Of a stretch of 64,000 nucleotides of DNA, positions 26,318 through 35,580 are shown piece by piece. Origin of the DNA: an uncultured Vampirovibrio sp. (GTDB taxonomy: Bacteria; Cyanobacteriota; Vampirovibrionia; Gastranaerophilales; Gastranaerophilaceae); the NCBI GenBank assembly GCA_910577515.1, contig CAJTLW010000001.1:124001-188000 (forward strand), written 5' to 3'. Below the pieces are notes generated by a model. That model was not told the DNA's origin. It did no database searches and saw only the letters and a list, made by a program, of their open reading frames with translations. Position 1 is the stretch's first letter, and each line of letters opens with the position of its first letter. The position numbers were made by a program, and so were the translations under genes.

Positions 26318-27201
26318 AAAAATTTTTAACAATATTATGTTTTATAATTTTAACCGGTAAAGCCCATTGTGCTGTATCGTATGATGCTTTTGCGCCTGCA
26401 CAATTTTCAGGCAGGCTCGGGGTTGGAAACAGTATAGAAAATAAAAAAGAAATTCAGGCAAAACTTGAAGAAAAAAAGAAGGAAAAAAAGATTGAGGCAG
26501 TTGCTAGAAACAATAACAACCAGCCGTTAACCTATGCTGATTTAAGCCTTAAAATGATTTCAAAAGATGTAACAGGCGAGATGGATGCAGAATCACCTGA
26601 AATTCTTTCAGACCTTAGTATCTTGTATAATAGTGCAGTTCAAAGAAGCGAAACTATAAAATACGCAATTTACAAGCTTTCAAATCCTGAAGAAAATAAG
26701 CCCAATGAAAGTGCTATAAAAAAGATTTTAAAACCTATTGCAAGCTTTTCAAGCATAGCAGGAACTGCACTTTCTGCTAATCCCTATATGGCAAGCGGAG
26801 CGCTTATCGGAGGCGGACTTTTAAACGCTTTTACAACCGGCGACAAAGAGGCAAATTATAAATTTACAAAGGTAAATGATGCCGATATGGTTCTTTTGGT
26901 AAAAAAAATTGATGAATTGCAAAAAAATCTTTTAAATAACTACATGAACTACAGAAGCCAAAAAGAGCTTTTAGGGCTTGCTATGCAAAATCTTGAAAAT
27001 AGAAGAAAAATTTATAATACAATGCAATCCGGCGCAAACCCTGCAACGCGGGAGCAATTAATCGTGGCAGATACTTATTACAGGAATGCTCAAAATACCG
27101 TCAAAAAAGCACAGGCAGAGTACAATTTAAGCAGGGTAATTTTGGAAAATATTGCAGGCAAAGAAGCTCTTGATGCAATCGAAAAAAAAGCACAACAATA
27201 A
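26314..27201 (+). CDS. Secreted coiled-coil protein, second of the pair
   Basis: A 295-residue protein with a signal peptide (residues 1-20, cleavage after AHC or nearby). A Lys/Glu-rich linker (about 45-75), a Gly/Ala-rich hydrophobic stretch (about 145-175) and a C-terminal coiled coil (about 190-285) ending IAGKEALDAIE follow. The order of parts and the terminal GKE motif match the upstream gene, so the two arose by duplication. Start ATG 26314 overlaps the previous stop (ATGA). Function unknown. Confidence 0.75.
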   Translation: MKKFLTILCFIILTGKAHCAVSYDAFAPAQFSGRLGVGNSIENKKEIQAKLEEKKKEKKIEAVARNNNNQPLTYADLSLKMISKDVTGEMDAESPEILSDLSILYNSAVQRSETIKYAIYKLSNPEENKPNESAIKKILKPIASFSSIAGTALSANPYMASGALIGGGLLNAFTTGDKEANYKFTKVNDADMVLLVKKIDELQKNLLNNYMNYRSQKELLGLAMQNLENRRKIYNTMQSGANPATREQLIVADTYYRNAQNTVKKAQAEYNLSRVILENIAGKEALDAIEKKAQQ

Positions 27202-27205
27202 AAAT

Positions 27206-27535
27206 TTATTTAACCGCCTTAATTATCCAGTTTGTTGAATTTTCAGAACCGCCTCTGTTTAAATCGGGAAGAGTATCCAGCCCGCCAATAGCTGCTCTTA
27301 AAGCTTCGTATTCAGGCCCTGTCACAGGTTGTCCGTTTAAGGGAAGCCATCCGTTTGGATAATTTGTACCCCACCAGGCCACAATTACACCTACAGGAGT
27401 TGTATCCATAACCTGAACTTCAGGAGATTTATTTCCTGGAGGAGTTATGATTACAGGGGCTAACACTGCAAGCATTATAGATACAACAACAAGTGCCATC
27501 ATGACTTCAATCATAGTAAAAGCTTTTATTTTCAT
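27206..27535 (-). CDS. Prepilin-like protein with a tail-collar-like C-terminus
   Basis: A 109-residue protein from ATG 27535 after GGAAGAAAA; the open frame back to 27607 is rejected because it would bury the leader. The type IV prepilin signal is intact: a short basic leader KIKA, cleavage, then FTMIEV with Glu at +5 and a hydrophobic helix. The mature C-terminus (TPVGVIVAWWGTNYPNGWLP, NGQPVTGPEYEALRAAIG, LPDLN, NWIIK) resembles phage tail-collar domains, which carry similar Gly-Trp and LPDLxxR motifs. It is the last gene of the operon starting at 30481. Confidence 0.78.
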   Translation of the reverse strand: MKIKAFTMIEVMMALVVVSIMLAVLAPVIITPPGNKSPEVQVMDTTPVGVIVAWWGTNYPNGWLPLNGQPVTGPEYEALRAAIGGLDTLPDLNRGGSENSTNWIIKAVK

Positions 27536-27599
27536 ATTTTTTCTTCCATTAATAAAGTTAAATAATTCAGTACAAGAAAATGATAATTTAAAAATAAAA

Positions 27600-28154
27600 T
27601 TACGCAAGCCCTATAGTTTGCATTAAATCAGCTGAATTTTGAGCTTTTGAAGGATTGTAATTATATCCTGCTCCATAAGCCCTAATGTATTCTAGAATTG
27701 CACCGCCCGTTTCTTCTTTAGGGTCAAAATATTTTGAAACAGGATAATTTATTTGCTTATGAAGCATATTACAAAGCGGCCCAAAAGCATCCGGTACAAG
27801 AATTTTTCTATAAATTCCAGAAAGCATAACTTGAATTTCGGGTGAATTTGTATCATTAAATCTTGCAAGTACAGGGTAGATAACATCGAGAGCCTTTGCA
27901 CCATTTTTTGTTTCACTATTCATTTTATCTGCAATTTTATCAAGTGTATAAAGTGCCTCTAAAATACCGTTTTCATCATTTGAGGTTTTAAGATAGTTTT
28001 TAATATAAGATAAACTCTCAGGTGCTTTAGCAACCAAAAAATTCACCTTGTTTTCATCATATATGCAATAATTTCTTTTTTCATCCGGTTTTTTAACATT
28101 TGTACCCAATGTTTTAATATTTATCATAATGTGCGGATTAAAATTTACCGTCAT
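27600..28154 (-). CDS. Unknown cytoplasmic protein of the riboswitch-led operon
   Basis: A 184-residue protein starting at ATG 28154 after GGTGAAAG. No signal peptide or membrane helix is seen. The middle (about 55-150) is helical with a HEAT-like feel (LEALYTLDKIADKM), but no named domain is recognised. It is the third gene of a minus-strand operon with two membrane or Cys-motif proteins upstream and a prepilin-like protein downstream. Confidence 0.65.
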   Translation of the reverse strand: MTVNFNPHIMINIKTLGTNVKKPDEKRNYCIYDENKVNFLVAKAPESLSYIKNYLKTSNDENGILEALYTLDKIADKMNSETKNGAKALDVIYPVLARFNDTNSPEIQVMLSGIYRKILVPDAFGPLCNMLHKQINYPVSKYFDPKEETGGAILEYIRAYGAGYNYNPSKAQNSADLMQTIGLA

Positions 28155-28173
28155 AGTTCTTTCACCATTTTTT

Positions 28174-29874
28174 CTATGAATATACAAACGGAGGGCCGTT
28201 TTTAATCTCGAGAAGAATATTGTCTGCCATATTTTTCAATTCCTCTTTTGAGGCGCCAGAGTCTAATTTTAAATTAAATTCATCCATAAGAGGTTTTATA
28301 GCGCTTTCTTTTTTGGCTTTAAAATTTCTGATTTCAGTATCAATAAGCCTTTCCTGCAATTGTTTTTCAGTATTTTTGTTTTCTTTAATGACAGCAGCTT
28401 CCTTCATTCCTTCAATTGCTTTTTTAATTGAATATCCTGCAGCATTTACCGCACCCAACGCAAGAACAAGATAGCCCGTAAATGGATTTTCAGGATTCAT
28501 AATCCAGTTATAAACATGGCCTCTTGTTTCATCTAAATAACAATAATATTGAATCTGCCCTACTTTGCCACCTAGAGTTTCAGGTGCGTCGCCATAAATG
28601 GATTTTATCCCTGTCATCACTTCGCCTGTAATGTTTTGGATATCCTTTTCGTTTAAAAAATCAAATTCACTAAAAATTTCTCCCGTTTCTATAGAATTTG
28701 CCCTTTTAATTTGGAGCAAATTTTTAAGCACATCAATATCAGATGCAGCTGCATCTTTATTTTGAGCAGTTTTAATTTTATCAGAGAGCGCTTTTATTTT
28801 CTTTTCAATAACATCTGTTTCATTATTTACATATTTTCTAATTTCACTATCAGCTGCAACGATGTTTTTAAACATTTTCCTTCCTGCAACAACGCCTGCA
28901 GCAAGTGTTGTTATTGTAAGCACTGCAAGAAGAAGCGGTGAATTTTTAATATCAGATTTTTTATCATCCAATGCATCATCAGAAGCAGTAAAGATTTTAG
29001 ATTTATTTCCCTTAAAACCAAAGAAATTTAGAAACGGAGAGCTATCCTGTATTTGTTTGGTTTTTCTACCTTCAGGAATTAAATCCAGCGCCTCTTTAAA
29101 ATAGTTTGCTTTATCCGTAAGTTCTTCTCTTATAATATCAAGTTTTCCCGCAAAAGTTCTCGCTTCAATATTAATCAGCTCCTCTTGCAGCACTTTATCT
29201 GCATCGGCTTCTTTTTTCTTCAACCAGATTTCCTGAATGCCATCCACAAGATTTTTACCAATAAGTGTTATACCGCTTGTTAAAAATATTCCAATCATAG
29301 CAAGTATAGTCTTTTTATTTGGATTTCTAAGCGCCATATAGGTGCCAAATTCGTGTTCCTGTTTAATATTCATATTCATACCCAAATTCGGCAGTCTTTC
29401 ACTTCTTAAAAGCTTTGGATTATTCAAAGATGAAGCAGATTTCTTCATAATAGCAGTAAGCCCCAAAGCACCGCCAACAAGAGCAAGTGAAGCCGCAATC
29501 AAAGGGGCAGCACTTCTTAAAATTGTAGAATTTTTTTCTTCTTTCTTCTCCTCTTCGGTAACAGGCTGATTATAAGCACTTCGTTGAAAGTTATCCGATA
29601 TTACAAGCGAATTACAAATATCATCCATACTTATATGCGGATTTTTGTTATCTTCCCTTATATAATTATTAACAATGGCGCCTTCTAGCGTTTTATATAT
29701 CTGTTTTTGCTGACTTTGGGTTTTATTTTTATTCTGCCTTAAAAGCTCGGAAGATTTTATATAGGAATTATTTAAAGAGCTGCTATGGCTATTATAGTTC
29801 GTTTTAGAACCTTTAGCGTTTTTCGGGGCTTTATTGCCGCCATCACTAGTAAAATTAATATTATTCAGTATCAT
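28174..29874 (-). CDS. Unknown multi-helix membrane protein
   Basis: A 566-residue protein from ATG 29874, which overlaps the end of the upstream gene by 14 bases. Hydrophobic helices lie near residues 120-142 (PLIAASLALVGGALGLTAI), 190-212, 320-340 and 470-490, separated by long charged, coiled-coil-prone segments. The N-terminal 100 residues are Asn/Ser-rich and look disordered. No named family is recognised. It is probably an inner-membrane protein working with its operon partners. Confidence 0.68.
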   Translation of the reverse strand: MILNNINFTSDGGNKAPKNAKGSKTNYNSHSSSLNNSYIKSSELLRQNKNKTQSQQKQIYKTLEGAIVNNYIREDNKNPHISMDDICNSLVISDNFQRSAYNQPVTEEEKKEEKNSTILRSAAPLIAASLALVGGALGLTAIMKKSASSLNNPKLLRSERLPNLGMNMNIKQEHEFGTYMALRNPNKKTILAMIGIFLTSGITLIGKNLVDGIQEIWLKKKEADADKVLQEELINIEARTFAGKLDIIREELTDKANYFKEALDLIPEGRKTKQIQDSSPFLNFFGFKGNKSKIFTASDDALDDKKSDIKNSPLLLAVLTITTLAAGVVAGRKMFKNIVAADSEIRKYVNNETDVIEKKIKALSDKIKTAQNKDAAASDIDVLKNLLQIKRANSIETGEIFSEFDFLNEKDIQNITGEVMTGIKSIYGDAPETLGGKVGQIQYYCYLDETRGHVYNWIMNPENPFTGYLVLALGAVNAAGYSIKKAIEGMKEAAVIKENKNTEKQLQERLIDTEIRNFKAKKESAIKPLMDEFNLKLDSGASKEELKNMADNILLEIKNGPPFVYS

Positions 29875-30481
29875 CGTCTTCCATTTCTTTCTTTTCATCT
29901 TCGCCAAGTTTCAGGCCAAAAATATTTAAAATTTCATAGGTTTTCTTTGTAAGTTTTTTAAAGCTGTCTGAGAGCTTTTTTTGAATAAAGTTTTTAATTT
30001 CACCAAAAACTGAGGCAAGCTTTTCTGCTGCAGTGTATATTTCCCTTTGAATATTCTTGAAAAATTCATTAACATTCTTTACAAAATTTGGGAAATTTCT
30101 GATAATATTTATAATGGGCTTTAAAATATTATTTATCGCTGCATTAAAAACGTTTTGCAGGGGTTTTGGAAGAAGGTTTTCAATTTTATTTAAAACATTT
30201 ATGAGCCTGTCAGCCATTTTTGAGAGCATCTCTTTGGTTTGAAGCATTTTTTCAGCTTCAAGTTTCACATTGTTTTCATTTTGAAGTTTTCTTCTGTCTG
30301 CTGCTTTCATTCTCATCCAGATAGCATACATTTCCCCGTAAGACATCTCACTTTTCGGCGCAGCGGTTGATTTTTTAACACCACCTCCACCGCCGCCAGG
30401 GTTGCAGACAGGGCAAGCACCCGGAGACATTCCATGGGGGCAAGTGTGGATATTTGTTGTAGTTACAGGGCTTATAGACAT
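29861..30481 (-). CDS. Unknown protein with an N-terminal Cys-rich motif
   Basis: A 206-residue protein from ATG 30481; a TTG at 30514 is the alternative start. Residues 13-27 (TCPHGMSPGACPVC) carry three Cys and a His that could bind zinc, followed by a six-Gly run. The rest is helical and Lys-rich, ending in an acidic tail (MEDDDTE). No named family is recognised. It is the first gene behind the riboswitch-like leader. Confidence 0.68.
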   Translation of the reverse strand: MSISPVTTTNIHTCPHGMSPGACPVCNPGGGGGGVKKSTAAPKSEMSYGEMYAIWMRMKAADRRKLQNENNVKLEAEKMLQTKEMLSKMADRLINVLNKIENLLPKPLQNVFNAAINNILKPIINIIRNFPNFVKNVNEFFKNIQREIYTAAEKLASVFGEIKNFIQKKLSDSFKKLTKKTYEILNIFGLKLGEDEKKEMEDDDTE

Positions 30482-30544
30482 AAAAATCTGCTTTAATATT
30501 TCTCTTAAATCCAATCAACAAGGAAGAGCCAAAGCAGAAAAACA

Positions 30545-30655
30545 GGTGATTAATTCTTAAAAAATCCGTTAAGAAAAAATCTAAAGTATTCCGGCTTTAA
30601 CGGCTGCGGCTCAGCTAAGGATTTTCACCTTATTTCCTTATTTTTTTAAAATTTA
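30545..30655 (-). promoter_or_regulatory. Compact cobalamin-riboswitch-like leader
   Basis: Read on the minus strand, the core signatures occur in the family order. GGTGAAAATCC (30629-30619) comes first, then GCTGAGCCGCAGC (30615-30603), then AAGCCGGAATAC (30597-30586). A short P3-like pairing joins TAAGG and CTTTA around them. These match the conserved parts of B12 riboswitches, for example the GCTGA..CGCAGC and AAGCC.GAA.AC blocks of btuB. CCGTTAA (30603-30597) can also pair with TTAACGG (30572-30566) followed by ATTTTTT, a possible terminator that competes with the core. The leader precedes the 30481 operon. Confidence 0.68.
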
Positions 30656-30845
30656 TATCATACACAATAAACCCCGTCAATTTTAAAATTTGCGAAATAG
30701 GCAATTAAGCATAATAAAATTTGTAAAGATTACCTTAAGGGATTATTTTAGATGGTAATATGTTGTTGATATAATTTTAAATAAAAAAATGAACCATAAT
30801 AGTTTTAAATCGTTATAGATAATATATAAATTTTGGAGAAAAGCA

Positions 30846-32303
30846 ATTTTTAAAAGGATAGAAACATTACTAATATTGTGCTTTTTTAGTCTGAACTTTT
30901 TCAGCCAGGCTTTTGCACTTGGAGAAATTAAAGAAGGAGATATTTTAAGCCTTAAAGAATGTATCGATATTGCTTTAAAAAATAATCCCAACGTTCAGAT
31001 TTCTAAAAATAACGTTAAATTAATTGAAAGCAGAGTAGGGCAGGCAAAGTCTGATTTTTTCCCAACCTTTGGAGCATCCGGCGGATATACCGGAAGCAAC
31101 ATGTGGAACGATAACATTTCTGGTGGAAATGATTATTATTACACAGCAGGAGTGAGCCTTCGCCAGCTTATTTTCAACTTTGGTAAATCAAATACACAAA
31201 TAAAATTGCAAAAATTCAATAAAATTGCAGCTGAATTTGATTTAGAACATACAAATTTAAAAACTGCTTACGATGTTAAAAGCGCATATTACGGGGTTTT
31301 AGCAGCCAAGGCGCTAGTTGATGTTGCAAAATCAAACTTGGAAATAAACAAAAGGCAATACACTCAAATCAAAGCCTATTTTGAAGAAGGGTTAAAATCA
31401 AGGATAGATTTTGTAAATGCTGAAGTAAATTTAAGTAATTCTGAAATAGAACTTATAGCAGCGCAAACGGCATATGAAAACACGCTTGTAAAATTAAATA
31501 ATGCAATGTATATAGCTTATGCGCCAAGTTATTCCATCAAAAACACTGAAAGTTTTAATTTAAAAAAGGACTGGACTGATGTTAAATTTTTAAACATCGG
31601 AAACTATAAAAAACTTGAAGAAGAGGTTAATAAGCCGGGCGGGGTTAATGAAACAGAGCCTTTAAACTACACGACACCAACCCTTTCAACCAAGGTTGAA
31701 AAAAGCGATATACTTGAAAATTACGTTTTTAAACCTTTAGGGTTAAGTTTTGAAGAAGCATTAGATAACGCAAGAGAAAACCGCCCTGATTTTAAATCGT
31801 ATTTAGCCACAAAAGAAGCTATGGTTGAAGCTTTAAAATATGCAAAAAAAGAATATATGCCAAATATTTCGGCAACTGCAGGGTATACCTGGAGAGAATC
31901 TGATGCGCCTACTTCAAACAGTTTTAACTATGGCGCTACGCTTGATTTATCAAGTGTTAATTTTATGAAAACAAAATACAAAGTAGATGAAGCCAAGACA
32001 CAGCTTGATATAGCAGAAGAAAATATTGATTTAATTGAAAAAAATATATTTTTCGAGGTACAAGATGCCTATATTAATATGGTTCAACTTGAAAAACAAA
32101 TTCCACTGTACCAAAAAAGGGTAAAGCAGGCTTTAGAAAATTTTGAACTGGCAGATGGCAGATATGGCGTCGGGCTGTCAGATTTTATAGAATTGCAGGA
32201 TTCAAGAAGCCAATATTTAAACGCACAACAAGAATATGTGCAGACAATTTATAATTATAATGTTGCAAAATCAAAGCTTGAGGTTGCAATGGGGGTAATA
32301 TGA
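30846..32303 (+). CDS. TolC-like outer-membrane efflux protein (probable AUU start)
   Basis: An outer-membrane factor with two OEP repeats (about 35-240 and 300-480) made of long helices. It is the exit duct for the exporter encoded downstream. Start choice: no ATG, GTG or TTG in frame gives both a ribosome site and a whole signal peptide. ATT at 30846 lies seven bases after GGAG and gives a textbook signal peptide (MFKRIETLLILCFFSLN, then cleavage after AFA). TTG 30876 would remove the basic n-region and has no spaced ribosome site. The downstream gene overlaps by four bases. Confidence 0.88.
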   Translation: MFKRIETLLILCFFSLNFFSQAFALGEIKEGDILSLKECIDIALKNNPNVQISKNNVKLIESRVGQAKSDFFPTFGASGGYTGSNMWNDNISGGNDYYYTAGVSLRQLIFNFGKSNTQIKLQKFNKIAAEFDLEHTNLKTAYDVKSAYYGVLAAKALVDVAKSNLEINKRQYTQIKAYFEEGLKSRIDFVNAEVNLSNSEIELIAAQTAYENTLVKLNNAMYIAYAPSYSIKNTESFNLKKDWTDVKFLNIGNYKKLEEEVNKPGGVNETEPLNYTTPTLSTKVEKSDILENYVFKPLGLSFEEALDNARENRPDFKSYLATKEAMVEALKYAKKEYMPNISATAGYTWRESDAPTSNSFNYGATLDLSSVNFMKTKYKVDEAKTQLDIAEENIDLIEKNIFFEVQDAYINMVQLEKQIPLYQKRVKQALENFELADGRYGVGLSDFIELQDSRSQYLNAQQEYVQTIYNYNVAKSKLEVAMGVI

Positions 32304-33463
32304 AGCGAATAATTATAATAATTTTAATATGCCTTGCAGGGCTGCTTTTTATAGCAGGAATATTTAAAAACAAAAAAGAGGCAAAACATTATGTAACAGA
32401 ACCTTTAGAAAAAAGAACAATAACACAGATTGTTGAAGCATCCGGCACAATAAATCCTGTGCAAACGGTAAGCATTGGTTCACAGGTTTCAGGGCAGATA
32501 AGTGCTATATATGTAGATTACAATTCTGAAGTAAAAAAGGGGCAGCTTCTGGCTGAAATCGATACATCACTTTTTGAAGCACAGGTCAATCAGGCAAAAG
32601 CCACGATAGATAACGCAAGGGCAAATTTAGCCAAAATTCAGGCAACAACTGCAAATGATAAATTGACATTAACAAGGTACAGAAACCTTTATAAAAAAGG
32701 GTTTATTGCAAAAAGTGAACTTGATTTAGCAGAAAGCACATACAGTGCAGACCTTGCACAGATAAGATCTGCACAGGCACAGATAAATCAGGCACTGGCA
32801 TCTTATTCAACAGCAGCATCTAATTTAAGATATACAAAAATAACTTCTCCTGTGGATGGCGTTGTCGTATCGCGTGCGGTAGATGTTGGCCAAACTGTTG
32901 CAGCAAGCTTTCAAACACCTGAATTATTCTCTGTCGCACAAGATTTAACCCAAATGCAGATTGAAGCAAGCGTTTCAGAGGCTGATATTGGCAAAGTTAA
33001 AAAAGACCAAAATGTTGAATATACGCTTGATGGATATCCGGATGAAACCTTTAAAGGCAAGGTTACACAGGTAAGAATTTCACCTACGACCGTTTCAAAT
33101 GTTGTAACATATAGTGTTATTATTGATGTTGAAAATGATGAATTAAAGCTCATCCCTGGCATGACAGCAAACGTTTCAATTATTACATCAAAGAAGGAAA
33201 ATATCCTGTGTGCTAAAAATGCAGCACTAAAATTCACCCCAAATACTGACGGCACCGGTGAAAAATTTAACAAACAAGGCATTTGGCTTTTGGCAGACGG
33301 CAAGCCGGAGCGGGTAGAAATAGAAACCGGTGTGAATAATGATACTTATACTGAAATTATTTCAAGCAGATTAAAAGATGGCGATATGGTTATACTTTCC
33401 GTTGAAGAAAAAGGTAAAAAAAATCAGACAGGAAGAAAAGGCCCAGGGCCAAGGATGTTTTAA
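32300..33463 (+). CDS. MacA-like periplasmic adaptor protein
   Basis: A 387-residue membrane-fusion protein. One N-terminal membrane helix (3-22) is followed by a split lipoyl/barrel-sandwich domain (GSQVSGQISAIYVDYNSEVKKGQ near 57), a helical hairpin (about 95-170) and beta-barrel domains. It bridges the ABC transporter and TolC. The ATG overlaps the TolC stop (ATGA), and the ATPase gene follows after three bases. MacA homology is clear at the family level; the exported substrate is unknown. Confidence 0.9.
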   Translation: MKRIIIIILICLAGLLFIAGIFKNKKEAKHYVTEPLEKRTITQIVEASGTINPVQTVSIGSQVSGQISAIYVDYNSEVKKGQLLAEIDTSLFEAQVNQAKATIDNARANLAKIQATTANDKLTLTRYRNLYKKGFIAKSELDLAESTYSADLAQIRSAQAQINQALASYSTAASNLRYTKITSPVDGVVVSRAVDVGQTVAASFQTPELFSVAQDLTQMQIEASVSEADIGKVKKDQNVEYTLDGYPDETFKGKVTQVRISPTTVSNVVTYSVIIDVENDELKLIPGMTANVSIITSKKENILCAKNAALKFTPNTDGTGEKFNKQGIWLLADGKPERVEIETGVNNDTYTEIISSRLKDGDMVILSVEEKGKKNQTGRKGPGPRMF

Positions 33464-33466
33464 AAA

Positions 33467-34216
33467 ATGGCAAACACGCTGAAAAATTCCGATAATGCAT
33501 TAATCAGAGCGGAAAATATAGTAAAAACCTATACAACAGGAGCCGGAGAAGATTGTACATTTTATGCTCTTAAAGGGGTATCTTTAAGCATCAAAAACGG
33601 TGAATTTGTCGCCATCATGGGTGCTTCAGGTTCCGGTAAATCAACCTTTATGAATATTATAGGTTGTCTTGATAAACCGACTTCAGGAGATTATTTTTTG
33701 GATGGTAAAAACATTGTAAATACAAGGCTTGATAAACTTTCAGAGGTTCGAAACGCAAAACTCGGGTTTGTTTTCCAAGGATTCAACTTAATTTCAAGAA
33801 CATCTGCTCTTGAAAATGTTGAAATGCCAATGATTTATAAAGGCATTCCTCCAAAAGAGCGCAAGGAAAGAGCAATGGAAGCACTGAAGATTGTCGGACT
33901 TACAAATAAAGAACACAATATGCCAAATCAGCTTTCAGGCGGGCAGCAGCAAAGAGTTGCCATCGCAAGAGCTATTGTGAATGATGCACCTGTAATTCTG
34001 GCAGATGAACCTACGGGAAACCTTGACACAAAGACAAGCTATGAGGTTATGGATTTTTTTGTAAACCTGAATGAAAAAATGGGCAAAACCATTGTGCTTG
34101 TGACCCATGAAGATGATATTGCAGGATATTGCAAAAGAATTGTGCGCTTCAAGGATGGAAATATCACATCAGACAGTATAAATACACCTGTTTATAGCCT
34201 GAGGGAGGGTGTATGA
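33467..34216 (+). CDS. MacB/LolD-type ABC transporter ATPase
   Basis: A 249-residue ATPase with Walker A GASGSGKST near residue 52, signature LSGGQQQRVAIARA near 155 and Walker B VILADEPTGNLD near 172. In Escherichia coli MacB the ATPase and permease are one chain; here they are separate genes overlapping by four bases. It powers the mechanotransmission-type exporter of this operon. Confidence 0.93.
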   Translation: MANTLKNSDNALIRAENIVKTYTTGAGEDCTFYALKGVSLSIKNGEFVAIMGASGSGKSTFMNIIGCLDKPTSGDYFLDGKNIVNTRLDKLSEVRNAKLGFVFQGFNLISRTSALENVEMPMIYKGIPPKERKERAMEALKIVGLTNKEHNMPNQLSGGQQQRVAIARAIVNDAPVILADEPTGNLDTKTSYEVMDFFVNLNEKMGKTIVLVTHEDDIAGYCKRIVRFKDGNITSDSINTPVYSLREGV

Positions 34217-35442
34217 TAGATTTTTCATCCACTTTCAGAATGGCTTTAGTATCACTAAAGGTTAATAAAATGCGTTCAATTTTAACGAGCCTTGGGATAA
34301 TAATAGGCGTAAGTGCTGTAATTATTATGCTTGCAGTGGGGCAAGGGGCAAGCGTTAAAATTCAAAAAGATATGTCTTCAATGGGAAGCAATCTTTTAAT
34401 GGTATCAAGCGCCTCTGTAACTTCTGGCGGTGTTCGTATGGGACGGGGAACAAAACCTACACTCACCTTAAAAGATGCTGTTGCAATAGAAAAAAATTGC
34501 CCCTCAGTTGGTTTTGTTGCACCATATTCAAGCGAAGCAAAACAGGTGACATACGGAAACCAAAACTGGTCTACAAGTATTGCAGGAACAACACCTGAAT
34601 ATATGGCAATAAGGGATTGGAAAATTAATTTAGGCAGAAACTTAATACAAGAAGATATTTCAAATATGTCGAAGGTTGCAATAATCGGAAATACGGTTGC
34701 AAATGAGCTTTTTGGCGACCTTGACCCTATCGGAAGAACTGTAAGAATAGGTGGCGTTCCCTTTAAAATTATCGGTCTTTTAGAATCCAAGGGGCAAAAC
34801 TCTATGGGGCATGATCAGGATGATTTTGTAATAATTCCAATCACAACAGGACAAAAGAAAGTCTTTGGCACAAATTTTCCTGGCACAGTCAGTATGATAA
34901 ATATTAAAGCAAAAAATTCTGAAAGCATAAACTCTGCAGAACAGGAAGTGACAGAGCTTTTAAAATTCCGCCACAAAATAGGCAAAAAGCAGGAGGATGA
35001 TTTTCAGGTAAGAAATTTAACACAGATGATGGAGGCTATGCAATCTGCTGTTAAAACAATGTCGCTGCTTTTAGGGTCTATTGCGGGGGTATCCTTACTT
35101 GTCGGGGGTATAGGGATAATGAATATCATGCTTGTATCTGTAACGGAAAGAACAAAAGAAATCGGCATCAGAATGGCAATAGGGGCGAAATCATCCGATA
35201 TTCAGATACAATTTTTAATTGAAAGCCTTTTATTATCAATAATAGGAGGGATTATGGGTCTTCTTTTCGGCATCATAGGAGCTAAATTAATAGAATTTTT
35301 TGGCTCAATGACTGTATATATAAGCGGTTTTTCAATAGCATTGTCCCTTGGTTTTTCCGGGCTTATCGGGGTAGTTTTCGGATATTATCCTGCTTATAAA
35401 GCTTCTCTTTTAAACCCAATCGATGCATTAAGATATGAGTAG
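34213..35442 (+). CDS. MacB/FtsX-type ABC transporter permease
   Basis: A 409-residue permease with four membrane helices in the MacB pattern: one near 25-45, a large periplasmic MacB_PCD domain (about 60-250), and three C-terminal helices (about 285-400). ERTKEIGIRMAIGAK near 310 is the coupling-region signature. It completes tolC-macA-ATPase-permease as one four-gene operon for export of a peptide, antibiotic or glycolipid. Confidence 0.92.
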   Translation: MIDFSSTFRMALVSLKVNKMRSILTSLGIIIGVSAVIIMLAVGQGASVKIQKDMSSMGSNLLMVSSASVTSGGVRMGRGTKPTLTLKDAVAIEKNCPSVGFVAPYSSEAKQVTYGNQNWSTSIAGTTPEYMAIRDWKINLGRNLIQEDISNMSKVAIIGNTVANELFGDLDPIGRTVRIGGVPFKIIGLLESKGQNSMGHDQDDFVIIPITTGQKKVFGTNFPGTVSMINIKAKNSESINSAEQEVTELLKFRHKIGKKQEDDFQVRNLTQMMEAMQSAVKTMSLLLGSIAGVSLLVGGIGIMNIMLVSVTERTKEIGIRMAIGAKSSDIQIQFLIESLLLSIIGGIMGLLFGIIGAKLIEFFGSMTVYISGFSIALSLGFSGLIGVVFGYYPAYKASLLNPIDALRYE

Positions 35443-35580
35443 TATATTAAATCTTTTGACAAAAATATAAAAAAGCATCAAAATGGTAATACAAAATGGA
35501 TATGCTTACCCAAAGAGTGCTTTTATTCAAGGATAAAAGCAGTTGGGCGCATTCTAATCCGTCGGAAGGTAGCACTCAAA

